This document shows, one piece after another, positions 31,253-39,677 of a DNA stretch of 64,000 nucleotides. The stretch's first letter is position 1. Each line of letters opens with the position of its first letter. Origin of the DNA: Bacillota bacterium. GTDB lineage: Bacteria; Bacillota; Clostridia; Acetivibrionales; DSM-2933. The notes beneath the pieces were generated by a model. That model had not been told where the DNA came from and made no database searches. It saw only the letters and a list, made by a program, of their open reading frames with translations. The position numbers were made by a program, and so were the translations under genes. The stretch spans positions 39,448 to 103,447 of the forward strand of contig JAEYYB010000124.1 in the NCBI GenBank assembly GCA_023430975.1, given 5' to 3'.

Positions 31253-32938
31253 CTATTTCTGAATGCTTACGAAATGATAAAACCCGCCTTGTTTTGATAA
31301 CAGCTCTGTCAGGTTACCTATCTCTGCGACAACACCATCTTCCATATAAATAATCTGATCGTATTGTGCCAGTATATCTGCACTCAAATTATGTGTGATT
31401 GTAATCAGAGTCAGATCGTCAATTGCAAGCAGACTACTTTCAATCTCATAAGCTGTCTGCATATCAACCGAAGATGTTCCTTCATCTATTATGAGAATTG
31501 GTTTATTTCGGATCAACGCCCTTGCAACCGCAACACGTTGCCGCTGTCCTCCAGAAAGATTGGAACCATTTTCCCCTACCTTAGACAAAATACCGTCTGG
31601 CATACGCTCAAGGAACTGATCCACTCCACTTTTAATTAAAGCATCATCCAAATCCGTGTCAGAGAAAACATCATATAAACAAATATTTTGCTTGATGTTA
31701 TCATCAAACAAGTTTATGTTCTGATGAATTACAGAAGCCATATTGTGTATTTTCTCAACATCCAGATCCCTCAAACTTGTGCCATCATATGTAATGCTTC
31801 CAGTGTAGGAAGAATAATTTCCTGTTAACAACTTTACCAATGTTGTTTTCCCACACCCACTTTTCCCGACAATCGCGTATTTTTTGCCTTTATGCAGTGT
31901 CAAACTTGCATTCATTAAAATCGGTTGATCTGGTTCATAGGCAAAGGACAAATCCCGGATTATAATACTGTCGGTGAAGGATGGTTCTAATGTCCCTGTA
32001 AATGATGTGTCCATATAATCTGCCAATTCCTCCATCCGCTTGATAACTGGGACAATACTTTTGATTTTCGGAACATTCTGCAAGATCATCATAACAGGAC
32101 TTACAAATGTGCCAGAGAGTTGAATAAGTGCAACTAAAGTACCTGCGGATATATCACCTTTAATGATAAGATATGCACCGATAAACAAGCCAGAAAACTG
32201 AGTAAGATATGCAAGAATTCCCGAAATACCTTCATTTAGTGCAAACAACTTATCAGCTTGGTATTTTGCATTAGCTGTCTTATCGTTTTCATATACAAAT
32301 TCTTTTTTTATGTAATTGCCTATCTGAAAGGATTTGATGACTTCGTATCCTGAGAAGAAATCCTTAAGCTTTAAAGTAAAAACAGACAGTTGTTTTGAAA
32401 GTGAGTCCTGCCTCATCTGCATGGATTTTCCCATAAGACCCGGAAGTATAAACATGACAATCATGCATCCAATAAGACACAATGCAATCAACGGGCTGAT
32501 TTCAAAGAGCAAAACGAGGGTTGCAATAAACATTACAGCATATTGTAGCACCAGCAGAGATGGAATAATGTAGTTCTCTTCAATCAGTTTTATGTCGTTA
32601 GTAAATGCAGAAATATAATCTGCTGTATTGACGCTGGTAAAATCATGAACGTTTCTTTTCAATATACCGTAAAAAGCTTTTTGTCTCAACGTGATTGTCA
32701 GATTCCGGATGAGTAATTTGCTGCATAACGAATATAAGTAGCTGATAACACCCAGTACAATAATATAAACTATAGAAAACACCAGCATCCTCTGAAATGC
32801 CGACATATTACCGATTATAGCAACATCGATAACCTTTTGAAGGAGCTTTGCCAGAAATACTGCTGCCACTGAGCTAACGATATTAAGCAGTACCGTAATA
32901 GATATTATTAACTTGTTTTTCCTAAGGTATTCTTTCAT
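31253..32938 (-). CDS. ABC exporter, fused membrane and ATPase domains
   Basis: 561 residues. The N-terminal half has about six membrane helices (type 1 exporter fold, ~10-300); the C-terminal ATPase has Walker A GKSGCGKTTLV, signature LSGGQRQRVAVARA and Walker B ILIIDEGTSSVD, then the switch His in TITHN. It probably works as a homodimer exporting a lipid, drug or peptide; the substrate is unknown. I place the start at the ATG at 32938 because GGAGG lies seven bases upstream; the longer frame from 32965 begins before that ribosome site. It has its own promoter (32986-33014) with an adjoining palindrome, and the gene for an ArsR-like regulator lies immediately upstream. Confidence 0.9.
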   Translation of the reverse strand: MKEYLRKNKLIISITVLLNIVSSVAAVFLAKLLQKVIDVAIIGNMSAFQRMLVFSIVYIIVLGVISYLYSLCSKLLIRNLTITLRQKAFYGILKRNVHDFTSVNTADYISAFTNDIKLIEENYIIPSLLVLQYAVMFIATLVLLFEISPLIALCLIGCMIVMFILPGLMGKSMQMRQDSLSKQLSVFTLKLKDFFSGYEVIKSFQIGNYIKKEFVYENDKTANAKYQADKLFALNEGISGILAYLTQFSGLFIGAYLIIKGDISAGTLVALIQLSGTFVSPVMMILQNVPKIKSIVPVIKRMEELADYMDTSFTGTLEPSFTDSIIIRDLSFAYEPDQPILMNASLTLHKGKKYAIVGKSGCGKTTLVKLLTGNYSSYTGSITYDGTSLRDLDVEKIHNMASVIHQNINLFDDNIKQNICLYDVFSDTDLDDALIKSGVDQFLERMPDGILSKVGENGSNLSGGQRQRVAVARALIRNKPILIIDEGTSSVDMQTAYEIESSLLAIDDLTLITITHNLSADILAQYDQIIYMEDGVVAEIGNLTELLSKQGGFYHFVSIQK

Positions 32939-32985
32939 AACTCGACCTCCACACATTCGATTCATATCTAATACATAATATGTAT

Positions 32986-33014
32986 ATGATACACTAATAT
33001 TTGATATAAGTCAA
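32986..33014 (-). promoter_or_regulatory. ABC exporter promoter TTGACT-17-TATCAT
   Basis: Minus-strand hexamers at 33009-33014 and 32986-32991. Confidence 0.65.
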
Positions 33015-33018
33015 TACA

Positions 33019-33036
33019 ATTAGATATGTATCTAAT
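33019..33036. promoter_or_regulatory. Palindromic operator ATTAGATA-TG-TATCTAAT
   Basis: A perfect 8-bp inverted repeat directly upstream of the -35 of the ABC promoter. A weaker half-palindrome (TATCTAATACATAATATG) covers the -10/start. This is the expected place for the adjacent ArsR-like regulator to bind. Confidence 0.55.
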
Positions 33037-33043
33037 ATATTTC

Positions 33044-33072
33044 AAAAAAAAATCCCCGCCTTTGCCGGGATT
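33044..33072 (-). terminator. Terminator of the ArsR-like regulator gene
   Basis: AATCCCG/CGGGGATT stem with a GCAAAGG loop and nine U on the minus strand, 28 bp after the stop. Confidence 0.85.
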
Positions 33073-33099
33073 AACGTTTAGACAGTATTCGCTTTTAAG

Positions 33100-34131
33100 T
33101 TATAACAAAGTTTCTTCAAGTTCTCTAATCAAGTCTTGGAGGTTCTCTTTTTTTAAATGGTAATATACCTTGCCGTCCTTTTTCTCAACACCTACTAGAC
33201 CACAATTTAACAGAACATTCATATGGTGGGACATAGTAGCAGCAGTCAACCCTAACTGCTGTGCTATTTCCAAGTTATACTTTGGACTGACTTTGAGCGA
33301 TGATATAATCCCCAGTTTACTACTGTCACTTAATGCCTTTAGCTTGAGCAGCAACAATTCCCTGGAATTATGGCCGATTTTTCCATTTTTAATAGCCTTA
33401 TCGCTAAGTAGTCCATAATAACAACTTTTTACAAATAACAGCTGTGACACAGGAAATATTAGAGTAGGATAAACTACAGAAGATTTTGAAATTGCATTCT
33501 TTAGCTCATAAAATTTATTATCACCATGATTAATTTCCAGAACATTGTACTGATCTAGAAGTTTCTCCAACGGTTTGATAACATCATTAACAGCTTTGAA
33601 ATAGGCATCCATATTTGAATTTATTATTTTAATAAGCTGTGTTATATATTTCATAGGCTTCTGCATAATACGCAGCATTTTCCATTTGGCATCGGATTCA
33701 AGTACACTGCTTTCTAAATATTGAATAATGTCCTCTAAAGTATTGGGATTCCCTGTATTGGTTTCTTCATCAAAAACCGTCTTACATACATGGAATAATT
33801 GAGACTTAACCTGATCGTCTGTCAGACAGTCCAATGATGTGAACCAACTTTTATTTTCAATAATCAGCGACAAAAGTATGAGAAAGTAGTTCGAATCCTT
33901 TTCACTAAAGAAAATCGCATCTTCACTGCTTTCTACTCTGTTTTTCAGAAATACCTGAACATATTTATCAAATGTTTTAAAATGCTTTGAATAAAACTGT
34001 TCCCCGTCAATTCCTACATCCGAAAGACCCTTCTTTGTTTCCTTTTTTACTTCCTCTAAATTATAACTAACAAAAAGCAATCCCATTGTTTCAAATACTG
34101 GATCCATCTTAAAAAATGCTTTATCCGACAT
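33100..34131 (-). CDS. ArsR-like winged-helix regulator with long N-terminal domain
   Basis: 343 residues. The C-terminal ~90 hold an ArsR/SmtB-like winged helix: LKALSDSSKLGIISSL, then NLEIAQQLGLTAATMSHHMN (recognition helix) and VEKKDGKVYYHL. The N-terminal ~245 residues are helical and resemble the extra domain of large ArsR-family proteins of Firmicutes; no metal-binding Cys motif is evident, so the ligand may be organic. It probably controls the downstream ABC exporter through the palindrome at 33019-33036. Its own terminator separates the two transcripts. Confidence 0.82.
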   Translation of the reverse strand: MSDKAFFKMDPVFETMGLLFVSYNLEEVKKETKKGLSDVGIDGEQFYSKHFKTFDKYVQVFLKNRVESSEDAIFFSEKDSNYFLILLSLIIENKSWFTSLDCLTDDQVKSQLFHVCKTVFDEETNTGNPNTLEDIIQYLESSVLESDAKWKMLRIMQKPMKYITQLIKIINSNMDAYFKAVNDVIKPLEKLLDQYNVLEINHGDNKFYELKNAISKSSVVYPTLIFPVSQLLFVKSCYYGLLSDKAIKNGKIGHNSRELLLLKLKALSDSSKLGIISSLKVSPKYNLEIAQQLGLTAATMSHHMNVLLNCGLVGVEKKDGKVYYHLKKENLQDLIRELEETLL

Positions 34132-34223
34132 AGTATTCTCCTTAATACTAAACTGTTCAGTAAATAATATCTATTCGATAATCATCTAATTAATTATATG
34201 ACATTGTCAGGATAATATCAAGT

Positions 34224-34273
34224 AATGCTGGAGCTGATACAGTAACACTACAAAAATAATAGGTCATGCAAAA
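34224..34273 (+). repeat. 50-bp direct repeat, left copy
   Basis: AATGCTGGAGCTGATACAG... matches 35324-35373 at 44 of 50 positions. The copies are exactly 1100 bp apart and flank the nitroreductase gene. Confidence 0.75.
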
Positions 34274-34377
34274 TAATTGTGCACAAAACTTGCATTGTGT
34301 GGCACAAAACAGTAAAATAAACTCACAGATACAAAAGTAGGAGAAAAGTATAAAAAAATTAAACAGAGGTGAAAAAT

Positions 34378-35178
34378 GTGAAAAAGCTCTCAATACTTAC
34401 ATGCTCAATTTTTCTTCTTGTTCTGCTGTCCGCCTGCAGTCAGTCAGATACTTCAAGCCAAGTGTCTTCGCAAACAACCCAGAAAGCTGACAGTTCAGCT
34501 GCAGAGATGCTGACTAGTGTGAAAACAACTCAGGCTTTTGCAGATGAAAAAATACCATCAGAAGATGTTGAAGCCATCCTGAAAGCAGGCGTCAATGCAC
34601 CAAGTGCAATGAATACGCAGCCCTGGCATTTTTCTGTTGTTACTGACAAGGCTGTGTTGGAAAAAATATCTGGAGATATGAGTGGAGGCATGCCAGCCGG
34701 TGGAGCTCCACCGAAGGGTGCTGTTCCACCGAAGGGTGCTGTTCCCCCAAAAGATGCCTCTCAGCAACAGGGCACACCTCCACAGGGTGAGGCCGGCAAA
34801 GTGCCGTCTGGTCCGCCTCCGGGTGCGGGGGGCACTAAGTCTGGAGCTCCAAAAGCAGGTATGGCTGATGCGCCGCTGGTCATTATTATTTCTTGTCAGG
34901 AAGGCTCTGAATTCGATGCAGGGCTCGCTTGCCAGAACATGGCTGCAGAGGCACAATTACTGGGATATGGGACAAAAATCCTTACCTCGCCCACAATCGC
35001 ACTCAATGGCAGCAAGCAGGCAGAATACAAGAAGCTTCTGGGCACACCCGAGGATCAGACCTTTGTAGCGACGTTGCTGATTGGAAAAACTTCATCGTCA
35101 AATGGGAAAGTGGATAGTGTGTCAAGTGCCAGTGTCCGTAATTCTTTTTCTGATATGGTCACATATGTGAAACCATAA
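34378..35178 (+). CDS. Nitroreductase-family lipoprotein with Pro/Gly-rich insert
   Basis: A lipoprotein signal with lipobox LLSAC (~residues 12-20) places it on the outer face of the membrane. The nitroreductase fold is seen in VEAILKAGVNAPSAMNTQPWHFSVV (FMN-binding start) and in DAPLVIIISCQEG...DAGLACQNMAAEAQLLGYGTKIL. Between them lies a ~55-residue Pro/Gly/Lys-rich stretch (GGAPPKGAVPPKGAVPPKDA...) that is not part of the family and replaces the middle of the domain. It may be a surface-exposed flavoprotein; activity is uncertain given the insert. The start is the GTG at 34378 with GAGGTG upstream; an in-frame GTG at 34369 overlaps that site. Base composition is richer in GC than its neighbours, which may mean transfer. 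Confidence 0.78.
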   Translation: MKKLSILTCSIFLLVLLSACSQSDTSSQVSSQTTQKADSSAAEMLTSVKTTQAFADEKIPSEDVEAILKAGVNAPSAMNTQPWHFSVVTDKAVLEKISGDMSGGMPAGGAPPKGAVPPKGAVPPKDASQQQGTPPQGEAGKVPSGPPPGAGGTKSGAPKAGMADAPLVIIISCQEGSEFDAGLACQNMAAEAQLLGYGTKILTSPTIALNGSKQAEYKKLLGTPEDQTFVATLLIGKTSSSNGKVDSVSSASVRNSFSDMVTYVKP

Positions 35179-35222
35179 TTATAATTAACTAAGTGATTTT
35201 ACCATTAAACAAATAAGCCCTA

Positions 35223-35264
35223 AAAAGCCTCCGGCTGCAATTAATGCAAGCTTGGAGGTTTTTT
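35223..35264 (+). terminator. Terminator of the nitroreductase gene
   Basis: AAAAGCCTCC pairs with GGAGG(TT), with an inner TGCA/TGCA stem, followed by six U. Confidence 0.85.
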
Positions 35265-35323
35265 GGCATCCGATTAAAGTCCACAGTTTGGTATTTGCTC
35301 TTTATACACTTATTTCAGTTTAC

Positions 35324-35373
35324 AATGCTGGAGCTGAAACAATAGCACTGCAAAAATAATCGGGCATGCAAAA
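35324..35373 (+). repeat. 50-bp direct repeat, right copy
   Basis: AATGCTGGAGCTGAAACAA..., 88% identical to 34224-34273. Its right end abuts the rpsI terminator. Confidence 0.75.
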
Positions 35374-35400
35374 ATCCCCAAATGCAAGCATTTGAGGATT
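35370..35400 (-). terminator. Terminator of the rplM-rpsI operon
   Basis: AATCCTCAAATGC/GCATTTGGGGATT stem followed by U on the minus strand, 18 bp after the rpsI stop. Confidence 0.85.
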
Positions 35401-35417
35401 TGATAACAATGTAAATA

Positions 35418-35810
35418 TTATCTCTTTGAGAACTGTGGAGCTCTTCTTGCTTTCTTGAGACCGTATTTCTTTCTTTCCTTCATTCTTGGGTCTCTAGTAA
35501 GGAAGCCAGCTTTCTTAAGCACCAGTCTTAATTCTTCATCAGCCTTTAAAAGTGCTCTTGAAATACCGTGTCTGATAGCTCCTGCCTGACCTGTAAAACC
35601 ACCACCGACAACTTTACAAAGTACATCGAACTTACCTACTGTATCTGTAAGAACCAAAGGTTGTTTTACTATAACCTTAAGTGTTTCCAATCCAAAATAT
35701 TCATCAATGTTTCTATCATTTATAGTTACATTTCCATCTCCTGGTATAAGTCTAACTCTTGCAACAGCTTTCTTTCTTCTACCAGTTCCATAATATTGAA
35801 CCTTTGCCAT
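35418..35810 (-). CDS. rpsI: 30S ribosomal protein S9
   Basis: 130 residues, full length. It starts AKVQYYGTGRRKKAVARV and ends in the basic tail KKARRAPQFSKR that reaches the P-site tRNA. It follows rplM by 22 bp with a GGGAGG ribosome site, the usual L13-S9 pair. Confidence 0.97.
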   Translation of the reverse strand: MAKVQYYGTGRRKKAVARVRLIPGDGNVTINDRNIDEYFGLETLKVIVKQPLVLTDTVGKFDVLCKVVGGGFTGQAGAIRHGISRALLKADEELRLVLKKAGFLTRDPRMKERKKYGLKKARRAPQFSKR

Positions 35811-35832
35811 AAGTACTAACTCCTCCCTTCAA

Positions 35833-36267
35833 TTAAATATCCAATTCGATAGCTTCAGGTTTCTGTGCCTGATGCTCATGTTCTGTTCCCTTATAAACCT
35901 TCAATTTTCTATACATTGCTCTTCCAAGGCTATTCTTTGGCAACATGCCTTTAATAGCAAGCTCAACAGCCCTTTCAGGTTTAGTAGCCATGAAATGCTT
36001 ATACTTTATTTCCTTCATACCACCTGGGTATCCGGAATAATGTCTGTACATCTTCTGCTCAAGCTTCTTACCTGTGAGAACAACCTTTTCCGCATTCAAT
36101 ACGATAACATGATCACCAGTATCAACATGTGGAGTATAAGTAGGCTTATGCTTTCCTCTTAACAATTTTGCAACTTCACTAGCAAGTCTACCGAGGGGTT
36201 TGCCGCTAGCGTCAACTATCAACCATTTTCTTTCAACTTCTTGTGGCTTAGCCATAAAAGTTTTCAT
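35833..36267 (-). CDS. rplM: 50S ribosomal protein L13
   Basis: 144 residues. KTFMAKPQEVERKWLIVDA and PLGRLASEVAKLLRGKHKP are characteristic. The start at 36267 follows AGGAGG. It is first in the rplM-rpsI transcript, with a promoter at 36420-36448 and an ~150-nt leader. In many Firmicutes truA directly precedes it; here speA lies between. Confidence 0.97.
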   Translation of the reverse strand: MKTFMAKPQEVERKWLIVDASGKPLGRLASEVAKLLRGKHKPTYTPHVDTGDHVIVLNAEKVVLTGKKLEQKMYRHYSGYPGGMKEIKYKHFMATKPERAVELAIKGMLPKNSLGRAMYRKLKVYKGTEHEHQAQKPEAIELDI

Positions 36268-36419
36268 TATTTTTTCTACCTCCTTGACAACGAATTACGC
36301 TTCTGATTTATAGTCATCTGAATTTTAGAATGCTAAAGTAATACTTTAACTACAAAATTCTTCAGTAACGACTAAAACATAAATTCATAACACAATGAAC
36401 CAATTTTAGACACTTTAAT

Positions 36420-36448
36420 ATTTTAATATTAATGCAGCAAAGTGTCAA
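36420..36448 (-). promoter_or_regulatory. rplM-rpsI promoter TTGACA-17-TAAAAT
   Basis: Minus-strand TTGACA at 36443-36448 and TAAAAT at 36420-36425. The flanks GACACTTT and AAAGTGTC form an inverted repeat across the promoter. The remaining ~150 bp to rplM is leader without a clear terminator. Confidence 0.65.
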
Positions 36449-36583
36449 GCTATATTTTTAATTTATCTCACTTATCCTCTATTTTTTTCATCTATTGTAT
36501 CGATATCTCTCACATAATCGGCCACCATTTCATTTTTTTGATAAAATCAATGTGGATGAAATCACTTTTCTTCTAAAATCCCA

Positions 36584-36614
36584 AAGAAAAAACACTTTAC
36601 AGGCAAAGTGTTTT
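36584..36614 (-). terminator. Hairpin terminator between speA and rplM
   Basis: AAACACTTT/AAAGTGTTT stem with a GCCTGT loop, followed by TTTCTTT on the minus strand, 130 bp after the speA stop. Confidence 0.8.
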
Positions 36615-36619
36615 CCCTT

Positions 36620-36669
36620 AATATTGTAATTTATTTTTATCAATAATATTGTAATTTATTTTAATCAAT
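36620..36669. repeat. 25-bp tandem repeat, two units
   Basis: AATATTGTAATTTATTT(T/A)ATCAAT twice without gap (24 of 25 positions identical). It is followed at ~36681-36726 by a degenerate MITE remnant with TTAAAAGTG/CACTTTTAA ends. Confidence 0.7.
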
Positions 36670-36744
36670 CTTTATGGGTATCTAAATTAAAAGTGTTAAT
36701 TATCTTAATAGGTTTATCACTTTTAATCCATATTACAGAGCATA

Positions 36745-38664
36745 CTATCTCTCATAATAGGTATACCCTCTTAGTCCATTGTCATATGCTTTCATAATTT
36801 CTCTTCTATCGCTTGCACTTATAAGTCCGTCTCTTATAGCTTCTTCAGCTTTTTCTCTAAAACTTACAAGCATGTCTTTCGGATCAAACTCTACATAAGA
36901 TAAAACATCTGCCACGCTATCGCCATGGATCTCGTTTACAAAGTCAAAATTGCCATCCGGATATATTCGTACGCTTACAACATTTGTATCACCAAAAAGA
37001 TTGTGCAAATCCCCCAGTGTTTCCTGGTAAGCACCTACAAGAAATACCCCAAGATAATAGTCATCCCCGTTTTTCATCTCATGCAGCGGTAAGGTGTTTC
37101 TAACATCATGCAGATCAATAAAGCGGTCAATCTTACCGTCACAGTCACAGGTTATATCAGCAATAACTGCATTTCGTTTCGGCAATTCAAGCAAACGGTG
37201 TATAGGCATTATAGGAAACAGCTGGTCAATAGCCCAACTATCCGGTATTGATTGGAAAACAGAGAAGTTGCAGTAGTATATGTCCGCTATTGCACTCTCA
37301 ATGTCTTCAAGATCCGGCGGAGGGTTCTTGAGCTTTAACTTCTCCTTTGCTATCTGGCTTATGGTATTCCAGAATATCTTTTCAGACAGTGAACGTTCAC
37401 GAAGGGTTATCCGCCCATGCTTAAACATTTCACGTATCTCGTCCCTGTAGTACAAGACGTCATTATAACATTCCTGGATGTTTTTAAGATTAATGTTTTT
37501 CTTAGCATCGTAAAGATTTTTGATCTGTTCCGAAGTATTATCGTCAAGCTTGTCCGGCAAATCATACTCCTGGAACTTTTCCACATCAAGCACATTAAAG
37601 AGCAATACCGAATAATACGCAACCACAGCACGGCCTGACTCGGTTACTATAACCGGGTGCTGAATGCCGCTGGGGTCTAATATTGACATAACCGCTTCAA
37701 CTATATCCGTGCAGTATTCCTCAACATTATAATTACGGCTATTGGTATAATTGGTATTTGATCCATCATAATCAACCGCAAGCCCGCCTCCCAAGTCAAG
37801 GTAACCCATTGGAGCCCCTTCATTTACCAATTCGGCGTATACTCTTGTAGCTTCAAGCACAGCAGAACGTATATCCCTGATATTAGGTATCTGTGAACCC
37901 AAATGGTAGTGAAGAAGTTTTAACGAATCCAGCATTTTCTTTTCCTTTAATGTATCAACCATTGTTATGGCCTGTGAAACATTAAGTCCGAATATGCTTC
38001 TGTCTCCTCCTGATTCTGTCCAGTGGCCTCCGGCTTTTGCCGAAAGCTTAATTCTTATACCTATATTAGGTTGTATTCCTAATGCCTGGGACCGCTCCAA
38101 CACTATATCAAGCTCACCTGGAATCTCTATTACAAAAAAGCATTTGTAACCCATTTTTACTGCATAAAGACCCAAATCAACGAATTCTTCATCCTTATAT
38201 CCATTACAAATGAGACATGCTTCCTTATCCTTCATAAGTGAAAGTGCAGCAACCAATTCAGCTTTGCTTCCCACTTCCAAACCGTGGTGATACCTCTGAC
38301 CGAACTTTGTAACTTCCTCGATAACCTGCTGCTGCTGATTAACCTTTATAGGGTACACCCCTCTATATTCACCCTTATAATTTAACTTCTTTATAGCCTC
38401 ATTGAATGAATTATTCAAAAAGGATATCTGAGAATCCAGCAAATTTTCAAAACGCAATAAAACAGGCATATCAAGCCCACGTTCTTTGACACCTGAAATT
38501 ATATCCATAAGGCTTATGGCAGAAGATTCACCATCTTTATAAGGGTTAATAAGCACTTCCCCCTTATCAGATATTGAAAAGTAGCCGGCCCCCCAATTTT
38601 TTATACCGTATAACTCTTCGGACTTTTCTTTTGTCCATCTTCCCAATAGTTCAGTTTTATTCAT
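36745..38664 (-). CDS. speA: Biosynthetic arginine decarboxylase (PLP, SpeA type)
   Basis: 639 residues, the usual SpeA length. It converts arginine to agmatine, the first step to putrescine. YRGVYPIKVNQQQQVIEEV contains the PLP Lys, HHGLEVGSKAEL and LHYHLGSQIPNIRDI are barrel motifs, and LDLGGGLAVDYDGS and VTESGRAVVAYYS complete the cofactor site. The start is the ATG at 38664 with AAGGA nine bases upstream; the frame is open to 38694 but without ribosome site. It sits alone between truA and rplM with a hairpin repeat upstream and a terminator downstream. Confidence 0.94.
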   Translation of the reverse strand: MNKTELLGRWTKEKSEELYGIKNWGAGYFSISDKGEVLINPYKDGESSAISLMDIISGVKERGLDMPVLLRFENLLDSQISFLNNSFNEAIKKLNYKGEYRGVYPIKVNQQQQVIEEVTKFGQRYHHGLEVGSKAELVAALSLMKDKEACLICNGYKDEEFVDLGLYAVKMGYKCFFVIEIPGELDIVLERSQALGIQPNIGIRIKLSAKAGGHWTESGGDRSIFGLNVSQAITMVDTLKEKKMLDSLKLLHYHLGSQIPNIRDIRSAVLEATRVYAELVNEGAPMGYLDLGGGLAVDYDGSNTNYTNSRNYNVEEYCTDIVEAVMSILDPSGIQHPVIVTESGRAVVAYYSVLLFNVLDVEKFQEYDLPDKLDDNTSEQIKNLYDAKKNINLKNIQECYNDVLYYRDEIREMFKHGRITLRERSLSEKIFWNTISQIAKEKLKLKNPPPDLEDIESAIADIYYCNFSVFQSIPDSWAIDQLFPIMPIHRLLELPKRNAVIADITCDCDGKIDRFIDLHDVRNTLPLHEMKNGDDYYLGVFLVGAYQETLGDLHNLFGDTNVVSVRIYPDGNFDFVNEIHGDSVADVLSYVEFDPKDMLVSFREKAEEAIRDGLISASDRREIMKAYDNGLRGYTYYER

Positions 38665-38708
38665 AGGTATCATTCCTTCCATACAAGCAACCAAGGAACA
38701 ACTAAAAT

Positions 38709-38781
38709 ATTACTTCCGCTTTCTGCGGAAGTGTTGGTAAATTTTACCAATACTTAAGCCAGAATTATAGCGGAAGTTACA
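38709..38781. repeat. Hairpin repeat, dispersed copy (family HR)
   Basis: Outer arms ACTTCCGCT and AGCGGAAGT and inner TTGGTAAA/TTTACCAA lie 45 bp upstream of speA. Related to the tandem copies upstream of the 5S gene. Confidence 0.6.
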
Positions 38782-38940
38782 TTTTAGTTATTCATAATTG
38801 CTTTTACTTATATATCACAAATTAAAAAATTAATAAATTATTTTTAAGCCTAAAGCCAACAATAACACACAGAAAACTCACTGTCAACATGCTGAAAAAA
38901 ATACTTCAATAATATATTTTGGAAATGCCACTATACCATT

Positions 38941-39675
38941 TTAATAGTATACTTCCACAAGGTATAACCCTTGAGCCGGAGCTGTTCTTCCAGCTTTGGT
39001 CCTATCCTTACTTTCCAAAATCGAGCTCAATTCATCGGGAGCAATTTTCTCTAACCCCACATCAACTAGAGTACCGGCGATAATCCTGACCATATTGTAA
39101 AGAAATCCGTCTCCAGATACTGTTAGTTCTATAATCTTATCATTTTTTTGAAGTTCAATACCTGTCACTGTACGAACCGAATCCTTAACACTGCTTCCAC
39201 TGGCCTTAAAAGCAGAGAAATCCCTTTTACCAGGTATTAAATCTGCAGCCTTTTTCATATCTTCCAGGTTTAATGGAGCCGGAACATGAAAAGCCCTGCT
39301 CCGCATTAATGCGGATGGGGCTCTGTCATTATATATTAGATACTTATATTTTTTACCCTTTGCACTAAATCTGGAGTGGAAATCCTCAGGGACTTCCTCA
39401 GAGTGAACTATGGATATATCAGGTGGAAGCAGGCAATTTACAGCAAGGAAAAACTTCTCCCCGGGAATTCTGGATTCTGTAAGAAAATTGGCTACCTGGC
39501 CATAAGCATGAACTCCTGTATCGGTTCTGCTGGCACCAATTAATTTGATATTTTCCCCTGTCAGCTTTTTAAATGCATCCTCTGCTACACTCTGAATGGC
39601 AATGGCATTCTCCTGTGATTGCCAACCATGATATCCTGTTCCGTCATATTCTATAGTAACTTTAATATTTCTCAT
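38941..39675 (-). CDS. truA: tRNA pseudouridine(38-40) synthase
   Basis: 244 residues. KVTIEYDGTGYHGWQSQEN and the catalytic Asp in GASRTDTGVHAYGQVANF are diagnostic, as is SGDGFLYNMVRIIAGTLVDVG. It isomerises uridines in the tRNA anticodon arm. The start lies 2 bp after the stop of the ROK kinase gene, so the two are read together. truA normally follows ecfT in Firmicutes; here the kinase intervenes. Confidence 0.96.
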   Translation of the reverse strand: MRNIKVTIEYDGTGYHGWQSQENAIAIQSVAEDAFKKLTGENIKLIGASRTDTGVHAYGQVANFLTESRIPGEKFFLAVNCLLPPDISIVHSEEVPEDFHSRFSAKGKKYKYLIYNDRAPSALMRSRAFHVPAPLNLEDMKKAADLIPGKRDFSAFKASGSSVKDSVRTVTGIELQKNDKIIELTVSGDGFLYNMVRIIAGTLVDVGLEKIAPDELSSILESKDRTKAGRTAPAQGLYLVEVYY

Positions 39676-39677
39676 TT

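Noticed and set aside
34558..35068. Overlapping ORFs on both strands inside the nitroreductase gene
   Set aside because: Low-complexity GC-richer sequence opens several frames; only the lipoprotein frame has a ribosome site and family motifs.
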